Assembly (NCBI GenBank): GCA_038030265.1
Contig: CM075943.1
Span: 19,964,001-20,028,000, forward strand
DNA from: Corythucha ciliata
Lineage: Eukaryota > Arthropoda > Insecta > Hemiptera > Tingidae
DNA length: 64,000 bases
Direction: 5' to 3'
Every line of letters begins with the position of its first letter. Within the stretch, counting starts at the first letter, position 1. Shown piece after piece: positions 1 to 11,549 of the stretch. Made by a program: the position numbers and the translations under genes. The notes beneath the pieces are model-generated. The model worked only from the letters and a program-made list of their open reading frames with translations. It was not told where the DNA came from and did no database searches.

Positions 1-2950
1 TGAGCAAACGCCTAGTTAATTGGCCAGGCTGAAAAGTTTAGCCTCGCTGGTTCATCAGCAAATTTTCATCTCAGCTGACTGAGGATTCACTGAGCAACAT
101 CACCAATGATGAAAGATTATAATCCTTCCTAACAAGCCTACAAGGTAACTCTTTCCAAATTCGGTGAGATGCTCAAGTGATTCCTGAGGTCGTTGGGTTA
201 AATGGCTCATTCTCAGTAAAACAACCAGAGAAATAAATGATAAGGCGATTAAGAGGTATCAAAGACAAACCGTGGGTACCTTTTTTTTCTGTTGTTCGAT
301 GTTTTGAAGAAATTCGAAAAGAAGTTAGATGCTTTCCCCTTCACGCGTAGAAGAATGAACTATGAAGAATTATGGCCTGGCGGCTTCACAGCGTGGCTTC
401 TTCCAGGATCCTCCCTCCCTTTTCACTTGTACTCGGTTCTTCGTTACCATAGCGTCAGCTAAAACACTTCCTATCGGGTTCCCTTCCTCACGATGCGAGA
501 AATTTGTCCTTGAAACCCGACCGAAGGTCGGTCGACCGGACCGATGAGGCTATGAATTTCCCTAAAGGACAATTCGACTTTTTTTCCCGAGAGACGTGAC
601 TGAGTGAACGCTTTCCCCACCACCACATGTAGCACGCTTATCCCTCCCTCTACATTTTAAAGCAATAATCACTATTTTTCGGTAGTATTTTCTTAGTTTA
701 TATTAACGGGTAAAATTGTAAAAAGTTAACAACTGTTAAGGCGGGCTAAGATAAAGCGCGGAAGAGCTATACCCACACGCTTTTTGACCGAAAATAATAT
801 TCGGTCGTTACGGCTACTTTATTCGGGTCGTGTGATAATCGAGAAATAAATTCGGTTTCGTTTGGCTAGTCACCCGAAGAATTCATCCTTGAATCTATTC
901 GTGTGAAGCTTACGCTTTCTGATCAACCGAATAGTGTTCTGGGGTGAAACTCGCCCGATTGGTGTAAACACACGAACCCATCGTGTCAAAAAGTATCTTG
1001 CTACGGTCAAAAGTTCAGTCCAACCGAAGAAAAATGGCACATTTCGTGCGTCAATCACCCGTGCTTCGTCCAATAAAACGCTTTAACCGAACCTTAAATT
1101 GAATGTTGCACGAACGTCGTGCGATATCGACCCGAAAACTGCTGCCAGTTGACCGAACACCTCTTCGGTTGCTTGGAAAATTTCTTCGGTCGAACATTTT
1201 TTTTCTCAGTGCACAATCATTGCAGCTTTCTCATTCAATTTAGAAGCGTGACCAGGTAATGTAGACCTGGAAATACTCGCAAATTATACTTTTGTAGTGA
1301 TTTCAAGGAAACATAATATTGGAGAAAGGGTGGGGGATGCATTGCACTATTGGAAAGAACCTTTTCAATTATTATTTACATTTCATAGAAGAAAATAATA
1401 CAAAACACGTCTGTAGTGGCTCTACAGCTATACGTATAGCGGGGTAGAGTCCTAGGATGATTGGAGGGCTCAAGAATTTGTTTAAACAAAAGAGTTCCCC
1501 ATTACTGCTAAGTTCAAATACGAGTAACACGTTTCTAATAATTATCCTTCAATGAACGTATTTTTCTTCTTTTTTGAGGGCCTTGCCTTATTACCGTGTA
1601 TTTACTCGACCTTTTGTTTTTCTTTCACAAAGCTATTTTTTCTCTGGAAATTCCTCATCAAACAAAATGATGTTGGAGAGAAAAACGAGTTGGTATATAT
1701 ATATACATTCTAATTTTCAAACCTTTTTTCTACCATTACACGTAATTATTTCTTTGTTCATGGGTGTGGTGGCTATTTAAAAGTGGTTGGACGGAAAGAA
1801 AAAGAATATTCCCACCTGGAAAAATACGACGTGTTATTCTTTCGTCTAACCGACGCCGCGCCGTGCACGTGAAAATTTAAAGTGAAAGAAACTTTTGAAC
1901 TTCCTTCTTATCGAGTCCATTGAACACATATTTTCGAGAGGTGTTTAACGCTCCAACTTCTCAAGTTTAACGAATGAAAATGCTCCCCGCCTCTGCATCT
2001 TTCATGTGAAGGACGAATTTAAACTCACACGCTACCACCACTAGGGACCCTCTTCGTCGGCATCTCCCAATTCCCTTTCTTAATTCAATATTTTCGTATT
2101 AAAAGCAGCCTAATCCGATTCAGTACCCATCAAAAAGCACCTCACCCCCATTCCTATTCAACTACCGTAACGATCTCACTAAGTCTTTGATGTCAAGTTC
2201 AAAAGCAAACTCTCCAGATATTCAATAACACCCTCAGCCCCCCCCCCCTAAACCACTCTTTCACCGTCACACCAATCCGTTAACTTTTAAATAAATCAAG
2301 AAAGGAGTCATTGAAGAATTTGAAAATTAATACTATGGGAGGGGGTTAATTAGGAAACTCGCCTTTTTAGTTCCGTAGTAAATTAAAATCCAGCGTTCTT
2401 GAATCTTCAACCCCTCCCAAAATCCCATTATTTTCTAAATTTGTCAAACCCCCTCTAACCCCCGTGCCACACCCATGACAGCCTTATTTATTTACCAGTG
2501 TTTTTATTTGTGCAATAATACTTCTCTATTTGAAAATCAGTAAATTGGATCGCTTATTCTTAAATACGATGGGAGGGGCGTAAATATTAAATTGTAGAGA
2601 GGCAGCAGACTGTTGATCTTTTAGAACTTGAAGATTCCCGGGCAAAGAATCTTCAACGGCTCAAACATGGTCAATCGTGGAACCAGTTTTGCGGATTAAG
2701 GACTAATCAGCAACAATCTGATTCTGATGGGAAATCCCACACTTTACCAAGCTTTCCCATGTCTGTGCCAATTTACCTTTTTTTTTTTTCTTTCTTTCTT
2801 TCTGATTTCAAAACTCCAGTGCCCCTTTCCACCCACACAGCAATCAAACCACATCAGCGCTGTGGTCAAAGCTTGGCCCTGAACAGTAAATTATTGTGAA
2901 GCTCCAAACTACAGAGTCACTGACGTTCAACTTTTTGGTCCCAACTAGTA
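1..2950. other. No gene seen; intronic or intergenic DNA
   Basis: I see no exon here with convincing coding sequence and splice sites. The open frames are short and have no recognisable domain. If the CUB gene on the minus strand continues leftward, this is its next intron. The stretch holds C-runs near 2240, a CTTT microsatellite near 2790, a near-perfect 30-bp palindrome at 1420-1449 around CTATACGTATAG, and a patch rich in CGAA/TTCGG words at about 770-1200. Confidence 0.6.
770..1200. repeat. Patch dense in GACCGAA / TTCGGTC words
   Basis: Short words ACCGAA, CCCGAA and their complements TTCGGT, TTCGGG recur many times in both orientations in about 430 bp, far more often than in neighbouring DNA. 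There is no clean tandem period and no long ORF. It may be a decayed inverted-repeat element or a cluster of protein-binding sites. I cannot tell which. Confidence 0.35.
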
Positions 2951-2959
2951 ACGTCGGGC

Positions 2960-3250
2960 GTGTTTAAGCCCAACACCATAGTTTCACGGATTTTTGTTCT
3001 TTCAAAACTAAATTTTGATGATTTGTCTAGTTTGAATGGGTTTCGCTTCATAAAAAAAACCAAGTTTCATGGTTTTTGGTTTTTCAAAAACTAAATTAGT
3101 TGGGTTTTCTATTCCAAACCCCTAACTCGGGAGTTTCATGCCTATGAAACACATTTTGCAGACTTTTAAATTTTTTAACCCAAATTTTGGGGAATTGGCG
3201 CCGATAAATACCAATTTCATGGATTTCAGCGATATCCAAAACCATTGTCA
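2960..3250 (+). repeat. Family B degenerate tandem repeat, block 1a
   Basis: Repeated phrases of the form 'caTTTCAtGG-TTTTtGgTtTTTCAAAA' recur about every 33-60 bp, for example near 2980, 3060 and 3215. They match the cleaner block at 3850-4465 in core and order, so I treat this as an eroded part of the same array. No gene is implied. Confidence 0.5.
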
Positions 3251-3370
3251 TGGCTCACAATTACATCAGTTTCGCAGCTATTCAAAAAAACTAATTTGAC
3301 GAAAAAAAAAAAATGATTTTGGATTTTTTGATACTCCATCTTCGCATGGGATGTTCGCTCTTCATCACAC

Positions 3371-3437
3371 AATGAGGAAGTAACACATTTTCCAAAATCA
3401 TGCCGTCGTGATAGCTTGGTTACCAAAACTCATGAAA
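3371..3437. repeat. 67-bp near-identical block shared with 48755-48821
   Basis: This stretch, starting AATGAGGAAGTAACACATTT and ending ACTCATGAAA, recurs at 48755-48821 with only one or two differences. The flanks of the two copies share nothing obvious. The sharp edges and high identity suggest a recently moved fragment or a short conserved element. Neither copy has an inverted repeat or a flanking duplication that I can see. Confidence 0.7.
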
Positions 3438-3849
3438 GCATGATCCGTTCAAAGAAAATCAAAGAAAAGGTTTGCAGGTCCCATTTGAAATAGGCTAGTT
3501 AGACTGATGACGTAATAACAGCATTCGTACAACCATCACAATAGCTTCTCACAAATCAAACAATAGGACTCATGTTTAACGGGAAGGACAAGGAGGGGCA
3601 AGACATGATAACAGCTATGATGCGGAGGGTTGGGCGGGGTCACAGCGCCTTAACTACGTCACGAGTCACGGACCGGCCGTTTAAGGTAACAACAAAAATA
3701 GGCAAATTTTACTATTTCACTATAAATTGAAATCGATCATTTACGCGCTAACATTCAATTCCTTGTCATATTTAGCCGTTTTCTTCCGAAAAAAATGTTT
3801 CCAGCGATTTTTATTTTTTATGTTACTTTCCCACCCCCATTTTTCAAAT

Positions 3850-4465
3850 TTTAAAGCTCCTAAAAACTAAATTTCGTGGTTTCAGCTCTTGCTGATGGAA
3901 TGAGTTTCACAGATTTAGCCAATTCAGAAAAATAATTTGGCTCTCTCATAAACGAAATTCCAGGATTTAGCTTATTCAAACCAGCTATAACCGCATCGTG
4001 TTTTGGTTCTTTCAAATCCCAATTTTGTGTTTTTGCTCCTTCATAAGCCAATTTCGTGTTTTAGCTCCTTCAAAAGCGAATTACATGTTATGGCTCTTTC
4101 GAAAACCAATTTCATGTTTCGGCTCTTTCGGAAGCCAATTTCATGTTTCAGCTTCTTCAAATCCCAATTATACGTTTTGGTTCCTTCAAATGCCTATTTT
4201 GTGTTTTTGATCTTTCAAAAGCCAATTTCGTGTTTTGTATCCTCCGGGAGCCAATTTCGTTTTTCGGCTCTTTCGAAACCGAATTTTTTGTTTTGGCTTC
4301 ACCAAATGCCAAACCACATTTTTCTTTTGGCTCCTCCAAATGCCAAACCGAATTTTCAGTTTTGGCTCCTCCAAATGCCAATTTCGAGTTCTGCCTCTTT
4401 CAAACCCAAATTTTGTGTTTTGGCTCATTCAAAAGCCAATTTTTTGTTTTGTCAATTTTAGGAAA
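3850..4465 (+). repeat. Family B degenerate tandem repeat, block 1b (about 33-bp unit)
   Basis: About eighteen units follow the pattern CCAATTTCGTGTTTT, then GGCTCTTTCAAAAG, with a period close to 33 bp. Because 33 is divisible by three, several frames stay open across the block and read as an 11-residue periodic peptide. That is an effect of the repeat, not evidence of a protein. The block ends just upstream of the hAT-like element at 4700. Confidence 0.8.
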
Positions 4466-4699
4466 TGACAATTTTGGTCATGTTCTAATTAGAATAGCGA
4501 CATTAGGATCAGTGGCCGAGGCAGTGGGTAGAATCAGTGGCTACTCCGTCCTTTCTCCTCCATCAAGCCCAACCCCCCCACCCCCCCATAATATGTCTTC
4601 TTCCCGATTATTACATTTGGGGCCTTCTTTCTTCTGGGAAAAATCTGTTCACCCTAGTTATACGACGCTCCCACGGCTGGTTTCGTGGAACGTGGGAGT

Positions 4700-5747
4700 T
4701 AGTGATGCACCGATACCGATACCGAGACGAGACCTACTTTTAAGAGGGCGAGACCGAGACCAAGACTCCAGGTATCGTACCGAGACCGAGACGATACCAC
4801 AATTTTCGAGACGGGACCTAGACTCATTCTCGGTATCGGAAAAACGGTGGAGGGAGGAGGTGCAGTAGAGAAGGAAGGAAAAAAACCCACAAAAAAAAAA
4901 AAAAAAAGCTGTGGTCCTGACATAACCTGCCTGTGCCTTAATTCCCTCCCCCATAGGTTAATAAAGGGGGGGGGGGGTAGCTGCAGAATTACCCGAGCTG
5001 GCCAATTCGGGCAAAAAGCCCTTGCCCCCCACCATACCATACCAACCCCATCTTACCCCGCCACCATTTCGATTTCTTAGGAACGAATACAAATGAAGAA
5101 AACCCCTAAAATCAAATAATTCTAACCGTAGGGCCGTGGGCAGAAATCTCAATGAGGCCCCTTGGTCTCCGAATGAATAATAAATATAATTTTTACGCAT
5201 TATGGCATTTTATCAATTGTGGGCACGAATTTGTCTTCAGAAACCGCAAATTCTGCAGTTTTCTCAGCCGTGAATTAGGACTTTTCTCATTTTTTGCCGT
5301 GAATTTGTGCTTTTTCAGCCACGAATTTGCCACCAACGAAACTTTTTTGCAATTTCAGACACACATATTTAGCGCTTTGTTTGAAAGTTTATGCGCGGAC
5401 TCGTTCAACTGGTTAGCAAGAATCTGAGACCCCAAGAGCTGAGTATGAGGAAAGAGAAAGATGAATTCCCTGGTCCCTTCCGTACAATTCTCAACACGAT
5501 CGATCCTATTCGATTGTTTTGTCCCCCCGCAGTCGATACATATGCCCTACAGACTGTATTGTAGTTGACTGTGTATTTCCTAGGTAGTTTCACTAAAATT
5601 TTGCATACGAAGCCCTAAGATCTTTTTACTTTTCGAGACCGATACCGAGACTTTCGAGACCGACTTACTATGGTCGAGACCGATACCGATACCGATACCA
5701 ACTTTTCAGAACCGAGACCGAGACCACTCAAGTCTCGTGAAACACTA
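4700..5747 (+). mobile_element. hAT-like non-autonomous element, copy 1 (1.05 kb)
   Basis: The left end reads TAGTGATGCACCGATACC and the right end, reverse-complemented, reads TAGTGTTTCACGAGACT, an imperfect terminal inverted repeat. The flanks carry an 8-bp target duplication with one mismatch, GTGGGAGT (4692-4699) and GTGGTAGT (5748-5755). Eight-bp duplications and ends close to TAGGGATGCACCGAT are typical of hAT elements (family knowledge). Both ends are packed with hexamers such as GAGACC and CGATAC. A short family A array lies inside at about 5220-5345. There is no transposase ORF. A relative begins at 59112 with the same internal order. Confidence 0.72.
5220..5345 (-). repeat. Short family A array inside hAT-like copy 1
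   Basis: Four or so units of the GAATTAG-TTTTCTC pattern in reverse orientation, opened by the spacer TCTTCAGAAACCGCAAATTC. The same spacer and first unit occur at the matching place in the 59112 element, where the array is about 1 kb long instead of about 120 bp. Confidence 0.7.
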
Positions 5748-5755
5748 GTGGTAGT

Positions 5756-6686
5756 TGGGAGGGAGAGGGTGATCCTGAGCATGGTGTCATGCAATAAGTC
5801 CAGCAAACGATTATTCATGCCATCCAATTGACCTGAAGAGATCCTGCTGGCAAATGTCCCACCCCACCTGAAGCCATGCCAATGATGCCTTGCGACAACG
5901 TCTCTTTATTAGCACCCGAAGATCTCGGACTGGACGTCATTATAAAAGTTGGCGTTGTGGACTCTACTGTTTTTACTATAAATGTTGTGTGGATCGATGG
6001 AATTACCGCTTGTACGCAGTCAGATGCGAGGCGGGGCGCAAACTTCTCAAAACGGCACTTGCAAAGTTACAAACGTTAGTAGCTCTAATACTTACTGATT
6101 TTCTGTCTAGGTGTTTGAAATGAAGGTGAATTGTGATTGTCGTAGCTAGTTATATTTAGCTTCAATGGGCCGGAGTCAGTTTGCATCACTCTACATTGCC
6201 CCTCCCCGCGTAGAAAACCACCCGAGCGCTGCTCGTTCTCACTATTAATGTTAAGGCTGCTTAAATGCAATCATTCAGGAGTAAAGATTACACGCTCTTG
6301 TCAATATCTCGACACACTCACTACCATTGTTTACACCTGATTTTCTTGAACAATGCGATAACAGGGGCGTGAGTGCTGAGAGATGAAGGAGCTGAGAAAC
6401 CCATAATAAAGTTGTATACTGAACTCATCCATATAAATATGCTCGTAATAAGATTGAACCAATAGCGTTATGGGGATAAATAAAAATGTTATTTATCGAA
6501 AGTTCCTTAAAGACCCCTCCGATCTGCGATCTCAGTTTATAGTGAAACCGCACTCGGTACTCAATTGTTATGGTTCTTTCCCAGTTATACAGTTGCTTGG
6601 GTGAGATGTGGAGACGGGGAACAGTAAATAAAGACACTATTTATGCCGAGTGAAGAAGAAAAAGAAGAAGAAGATATAAAACTTAC
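5756..6686. other. No gene seen between element and CUB exon
   Basis: Intron sequence downstream (in gene direction) of the 6687-6892 exon. No exon-like ORF with splice sites is visible. A purine-rich AGAAGAAGAAAAAGAAGAAG run at about 6650-6675 lies just past the exon's donor site. Confidence 0.55.
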
Positions 6687-6892
6687 TGGAATCGATGAAT
6701 CGGAACGTGCCCTGAAATCCCGACGAGTTCGACGTCTTGAGGCCGGTGTGAAATTCTAAAATGAGCACCGAGCCTGAACTGTATAGAACGGGCCGCGCGC
6801 TACCGCACAGGACTCCTGTCCAGGGTGTTTGCTCGTTTACTTCAGGTTTGTCAAGGTCGGAATATACTTTGAGCCAGTCTCCTCGGGAACAG
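6687..6892 (-). CDS. CUB-domain gene, exon encoding the C-terminal half of a CUB domain
   Basis: The minus strand holds a 206-nt internal exon. It follows the acceptor TTGTTTCTAG and ends before the donor GTAAGT. One leading base completes an Asp codon begun in the exon at 62908-63088, then 68 codons follow. The peptide starts CSRGDWLKVY, contains WTGVLCG and VLYSSGSVLILEFHTG, and ends GFQGTFRFIDS. This is the second half of a CUB domain: the CxxxD calcium/fold segment, the LCG cysteine and the GF.a.f closing strand. CUB domains are secreted or extracellular binding modules of about 110 residues. The style recalls insect proteins of the 'suppressor of lurcher'/SOL-1-like multi-CUB type that act with glutamate receptors; that assignment is a guess. 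The next exon is not seen in 1-6686. Confidence 0.85.
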
Positions 6893-9555
6893 CTAGAAAC
6901 AATATGAATAACGTATTTTGATAGGGGGTTTTAAACGTCATTGAACATAATTTCCTTCCTTTATTCCTCCTCACCGGCCCCCATGAATCTATTCACTACA
7001 CTTTTCCACAAATCGAATTATTCATTTTTTGACAAAAGATTCCCTCCCGCCACCCCAACCCATTTCACGCTAATACTTCCAATAGAGAGGACCCTCTTGC
7101 TTGATATACGAAAACGGAGAAAAGGGTCCTATACCCTTTTCTTCGAATCATTGTAGGCTCCCCTACAATGGAAAAAGACAGGCTATAATATGTCCTTTTC
7201 AAGTGCTGAAAAGAGTCTGCCAATGGAATTATTATTGCCTTAAATCATTCCAGTAGTATGATGCTACTTTGATAAAAACCTCATTACAGGGTATTAAAGG
7301 AAGAAAAATTAGTTATTGAGCTGGGGAGGAAGAGATGATGAAAAATCTTTTTTTTTTGTTTAAGGGTGTGGTAAATGGGGGGGGGGGATCATGCGACGAA
7401 AAGAAGGGATAAGGCCTGAAATCGAAAAATCATGAAAGAGCAAGCCTAGGCTTGCTTCCATTTTTAATGAAATAAATAGAAGCGGTCCTTCAATCTGGGA
7501 CCATTAACTTCAGGCATATGAACAAATCTGGGCCTCAAACGACAAAAAACGCTAATATTTGAATAATAATCTGAACGGACGCGGGGTGTAGTATACATTC
7601 TGGCTTTAAGCCTTTAGTGTGAAAAAAAAATCTCAGTTGGGCTCAGCCCTTATTTTGCATTGTTCGTGAAATCAATTGGAGCGAACATCAGGGAGTTGTA
7701 AAAACGCTCCCGCGGTGGTGAGAGTTAGCGTGGTTGTGATGAGGGGCGGGGAGCTCCAAGAGTATCCGCGCCAAAATCGTTTTACATAATGCCTCGGAAC
7801 GACTCTAACAGGCATGAAAATGATTCCCCTCCCCACCCAACTGGGTGAGGCCGGGAGTTGTAGCGTTTGGTATAATTTATAGGAAGCATCACCCGTGATA
7901 GAGGAGGTTGTGAAGATGAAGAAGAAGAAGAAGAAGAAGAAGAAAAAATAAAAAATAAAAAAAATGGGAACGTGGCTGAGCGTCGTAATAAGAAAGACGT
8001 AGGAAGACATCAGAAAATTGCCTTTTGAATCAGCGGACAATTTTTTTTTTTTCGGGTTAACCACACAGCATGGATAAGTGAGGAATTTTCTTTGGACATT
8101 TCCCACTATTCTTATTTTCCAATTTTCAACTCCTAAAAAAGAATCCAACGAATAAAATGGTTGAATGCCGTGAGAAATGATAATTGGATTATATTGTAGT
8201 TGCCGTTCTGAAGACAAATAAAACATAATGGTGGTGGGGGGAAGCACCAAAAATCACTCGCCGTTGTCAGCAGGGGGAGACATTTATCCGGGCTCTTGTT
8301 TAAACAGTTAAAACAATTTCTGGCGACGAGCACAACTGAGAGATTTGTAAAGTAAATAAAGTGCCCCCCCCCCACACCAACATGTTCACGCGCTTTAGTG
8401 TTTAATTAGATCATTCATTTGTGTTTGACTATGTCTCATTGAAAAAAGAAGCAAAATAATTACAGCTTCGTGAATGAAAATAAAATTACACCCTCCCGTT
8501 CGACAATTCACGCATCCACGCACGCTTTGGGTATATACGATTTTATGTCAACAACGGATACGAGCCGTGTTTTCTTTCAAAAGGAAAACTTTTCCTGGTG
8601 TTTGAGAAAATACAGCCAGAAGTGGGAAAATAGTGGAAAATGATGGGATGTGAGTTTAATCTTCTATTTCCTTGAATCGCGAATAAATGAAACAAAGAGC
8701 TGGCTTTCGCAGAGCAGAAAAAAAATTTAAAAATGCGTCCAACATTAATGATCAAGTGGGGAAGTGCTTTCCCGTAATATGAAGAGTATGTGTGATGGTG
8801 TGAGAGGCGGAAGGGTAGAACCACGAAACTGATCTATGACACTGGAAATATGCGTAAAAACAGCAAAAATAGAATGGGTGTTCCCATCTAGGAGAGGCAG
8901 CCCTGGCCAAATATGGCGTCGTCTCAAGTGAAATCTCTTCAAAGGCTCGTCAGATCAATTTGTGCCGATTTTCTCGGTTGTGTTATTTAATCAAATTTTA
9001 AATTGTACCCACATGTGTGCTGTGTGGTGATTTTTATAGTCCGTTTACACAAAAATCATCTCTGGAGCCGAGCATTTCCACCCTTCTTCTCCGTTTCCAT
9101 ATGATTTAATTTAGAGGAGACGAGAGGAGCTCCAGAGCTGAATTTTATACAAATGGAAAACGCCATTAGACTATTTTTTTAAAGTCCTTTGAAATGACCC
9201 GGACGTTGGTTCACGAGTCCCTCAGACAGGGCTGCAGGTGCATGCAGGTGTGCAGGTGCATGCATGTGGAAATGCAGGTGGTCCCGGTCGAAACACACAT
9301 CCTGAGGGGTCGTCATCGTCTGTACTACGCAAAATGACCGAAAATGGAACATTTTGGCCTTGCCATTGGTTTTGACCGATATTCTCGACTCGAGAGTAGA
9401 ATATCGAGGACCATATGGGCGCGTGCTCTGTTCTCACGGCAAGTTGACGCGCATGCCTACAATTGAAAAAAAAAAAATCGCCATCCCATGATATCTGGAG
9501 GAAGCTTCGCGTGTATAATTGAGAAAAAGTGTAGCAGCAAGTTACAAGGAAAACT
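6893..9555. other. Intron DNA without recognisable genes
   Basis: I see no supported gene. The stretch contains a GAA triplet run at about 7915-7945 followed by A-rich DNA, C/G homopolymers near 7378 and 8366, T-runs near 8041, and a small tandem of GCAGGTGCAT-like words at about 9229-9282. A long minus-strand open frame across 7672-8250 is mostly the complement of the GAA/A-rich tract and is not a gene. Confidence 0.6.
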
Positions 9556-9559
9556 TTGC

Positions 9560-10055
9560 TATTCTGGAAGAAACTTCAAAACACAACGTCAATTGAACGA
9601 TAAACGTCAATCAGCGTTGATTGAGAAAAACGTCAATTGGCGGCTTCCGCAAGTATAACGTTTCATCTAAAATTTAAAACGAGTGCAAATCCAATCAAAA
9701 AGGCACGCTAATGTGCTATTTTCACGGGGGTGTGGTATTGAGAAAATCACACATTGGCGGCTATTGTATCGCCAATTCGCCACACGCCAGTTCTTGTACC
9801 TGGAGGCAATTGATGAATGTACTAATCCGTGGCTTCTGGCGGCAACTTCAAGGATTAACTTAATGGAAAGCTCTGATTTCCAGTTTCCGAAGGTTCTTAT
9901 TATGAAGGTGAAATTGTGAAATCATGCTAACGTGCTGTTTTGGGTTCCATGCATGCGGCCAAATTAAAGGAAAATGTTTTTTCACGGCTAAAACTGCATT
10001 AAAACGTTAATTAGCGGCTAAAGGGGAGAAACAACATTTATTCGCAGCTAAATTG
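9560..10055 (+). repeat. Family A degenerate tandem array, forward
   Basis: Units of the form CGTCAATT-GGCGGCT...TTGAGAAAAA recur with about 30-35-bp spacing, interrupted by spacer phrases such as GGCGGCTTCCGCAAGTATAA and TTGTACCTGGAGGCAATT. These match the higher-order spacer seen in other family A blocks. No gene is present. Confidence 0.7.
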
Positions 10056-11549
10056 ATCGATAATATCGCCCCCTGCCTCCCATATAGATCAGATATCATG
10101 GATCTTTTCTCTTTTATGCTAACTTCAGGGATCATTGTAAGCCTCCCACGTGTTGGGGGGGGGGGAGATATCCTTTGGCACCTAAAAGAGGTCAAAATGT
10201 GTTGGAGGGGAGAGGAGTTTGAATGCATGTCGTCTCATTTTAAGACTCGTCGAGTCAAAAACTTGGTATAGTTCTAGCCGTGGTCACTTTGGGAGGGGTC
10301 GTCGTGCCTACCCACTGACGTCACAGGAGAGTTGAGGTCAAATTTTTTGGGTTCGAGGCACGGTATACGATGGCTAGCCATGGGGTGCGAACCCTCCAAT
10401 CCCACCATTGAAGTGCCTGGTATTTGGTCTTTCAAACTAGTGTTTATCCCTAAAAAAAGAAAAAAGAAAAAGTGTCTCTAATTGCTTCAAAAAAAAAAAA
10501 AATTCAAGTACCTACCAACTCAGACTCTAGGAAAAAAATGTTTTTTATTTTGGGTTGGGATTTTTGCTCCCGTTAAGAATAAGGAAGGAGAAAACCCGCC
10601 AAATACAAAAATTATTATATTTATTTTCGGTTTGAAGCTGTAGTGTGATATCTATCTTGATACCATATGCTTTTTCCAACACTTAACTTTTGTATAATTT
10701 TTGAATTTAGCGGGTGATCTACTTTCATAGCAGAGCAGCGCAACGTATCGGGAGCAAAAATCCCAACCCACGAACCGCTTAATTTTTTTAACATACAAAT
10801 AATACAAAGTTTAATGACTTGGTTTTCCATATGACTTTGGTACCTACCTGAAAATTCTGTTATTAAACTACAAAACGTGCATACGAGCGAAACAAAATCA
10901 ACTTAGCCAGCTGGGGCCTGTGATTGAAAGCTGTTGTTGAGGCCTGTGTTATGAGGGCTGTGGCTGAGGCCCATGGTTCGGGGCTGTGATTCGTGATTGA
11001 GGACTGTGGCTGGGCTCAGTGGTTGGGGCTTGTGGTTGGGGCTCCTGGTTTCTGGTTCGGACTTGTGATTAGGGAGTCCCCTTCCCCCCAAAGCCGAGAA
11101 GTTGCTTCCCTATGGATTTAAAGGCACGAGGAAACAAAATTAGACTGGATTTTCATCAGGCATTACCGTTGAAGGGATTATCACTGTGTTTCTCTCAATT
11201 TTTGACACTTTGGCTGGTTTCAGGGCTCTCAGGGAACATGGCTCTGATTGGCCGGCGAGCACGGCTGACGGGGAGTGAAGTAGGAATAACCAGGGACTGC
11301 CACGCTTTGGGCCACTTCCAGGCATGCGATACCGGTGCCCGGCCATGTGGCACCACTGTCGCTAAAAGCGAAGAGGTACATATGAGGGCCATATGAGTAT
11401 GTATGGCTGGACTGCGCGCCGCCAGGGTGAAGCCTTTCTGAGGTGTGAAGACAGGGAGGAGGGAGGAAAAGAGGGAGAAATAAGACGGAGACGCTTGGAA
11501 TAGTAAAAAGAAGGTAACCAGCTGATCAAGAGGAAAAATAAAAAAAATT
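10056..11549. other. Intron DNA with a small G-rich minisatellite
   Basis: No supported gene. At about 10905-11085 a degenerate tandem of GGCTGTGGTTGGGG-like units (period roughly 14-24 bp) gives an open minus-strand frame rich in repeated NHKPQP-type peptides; I treat it as a minisatellite. A moderately GC-rich piece at about 11200-11400 has open frames in both strands but no domain or convincing splice pair. Confidence 0.5.

Noticed and set aside
4003..4461. 152-codon plus-strand open frame
   Set aside because: It is the translation of the 33-bp family B array; all three plus frames and the minus frames are open here for the same reason. The peptide only reflects the period.
7672..8250. 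192-codon minus-strand open frame
   Set aside because: Its centre is a run of Phe from a GAA/A-rich tract; no domain, no splice context and biased composition.
9560..10055. CRISPR-like array
   Set aside because: Units vary throughout rather than alternating constant repeat and unique spacer, and the DNA is eukaryotic.
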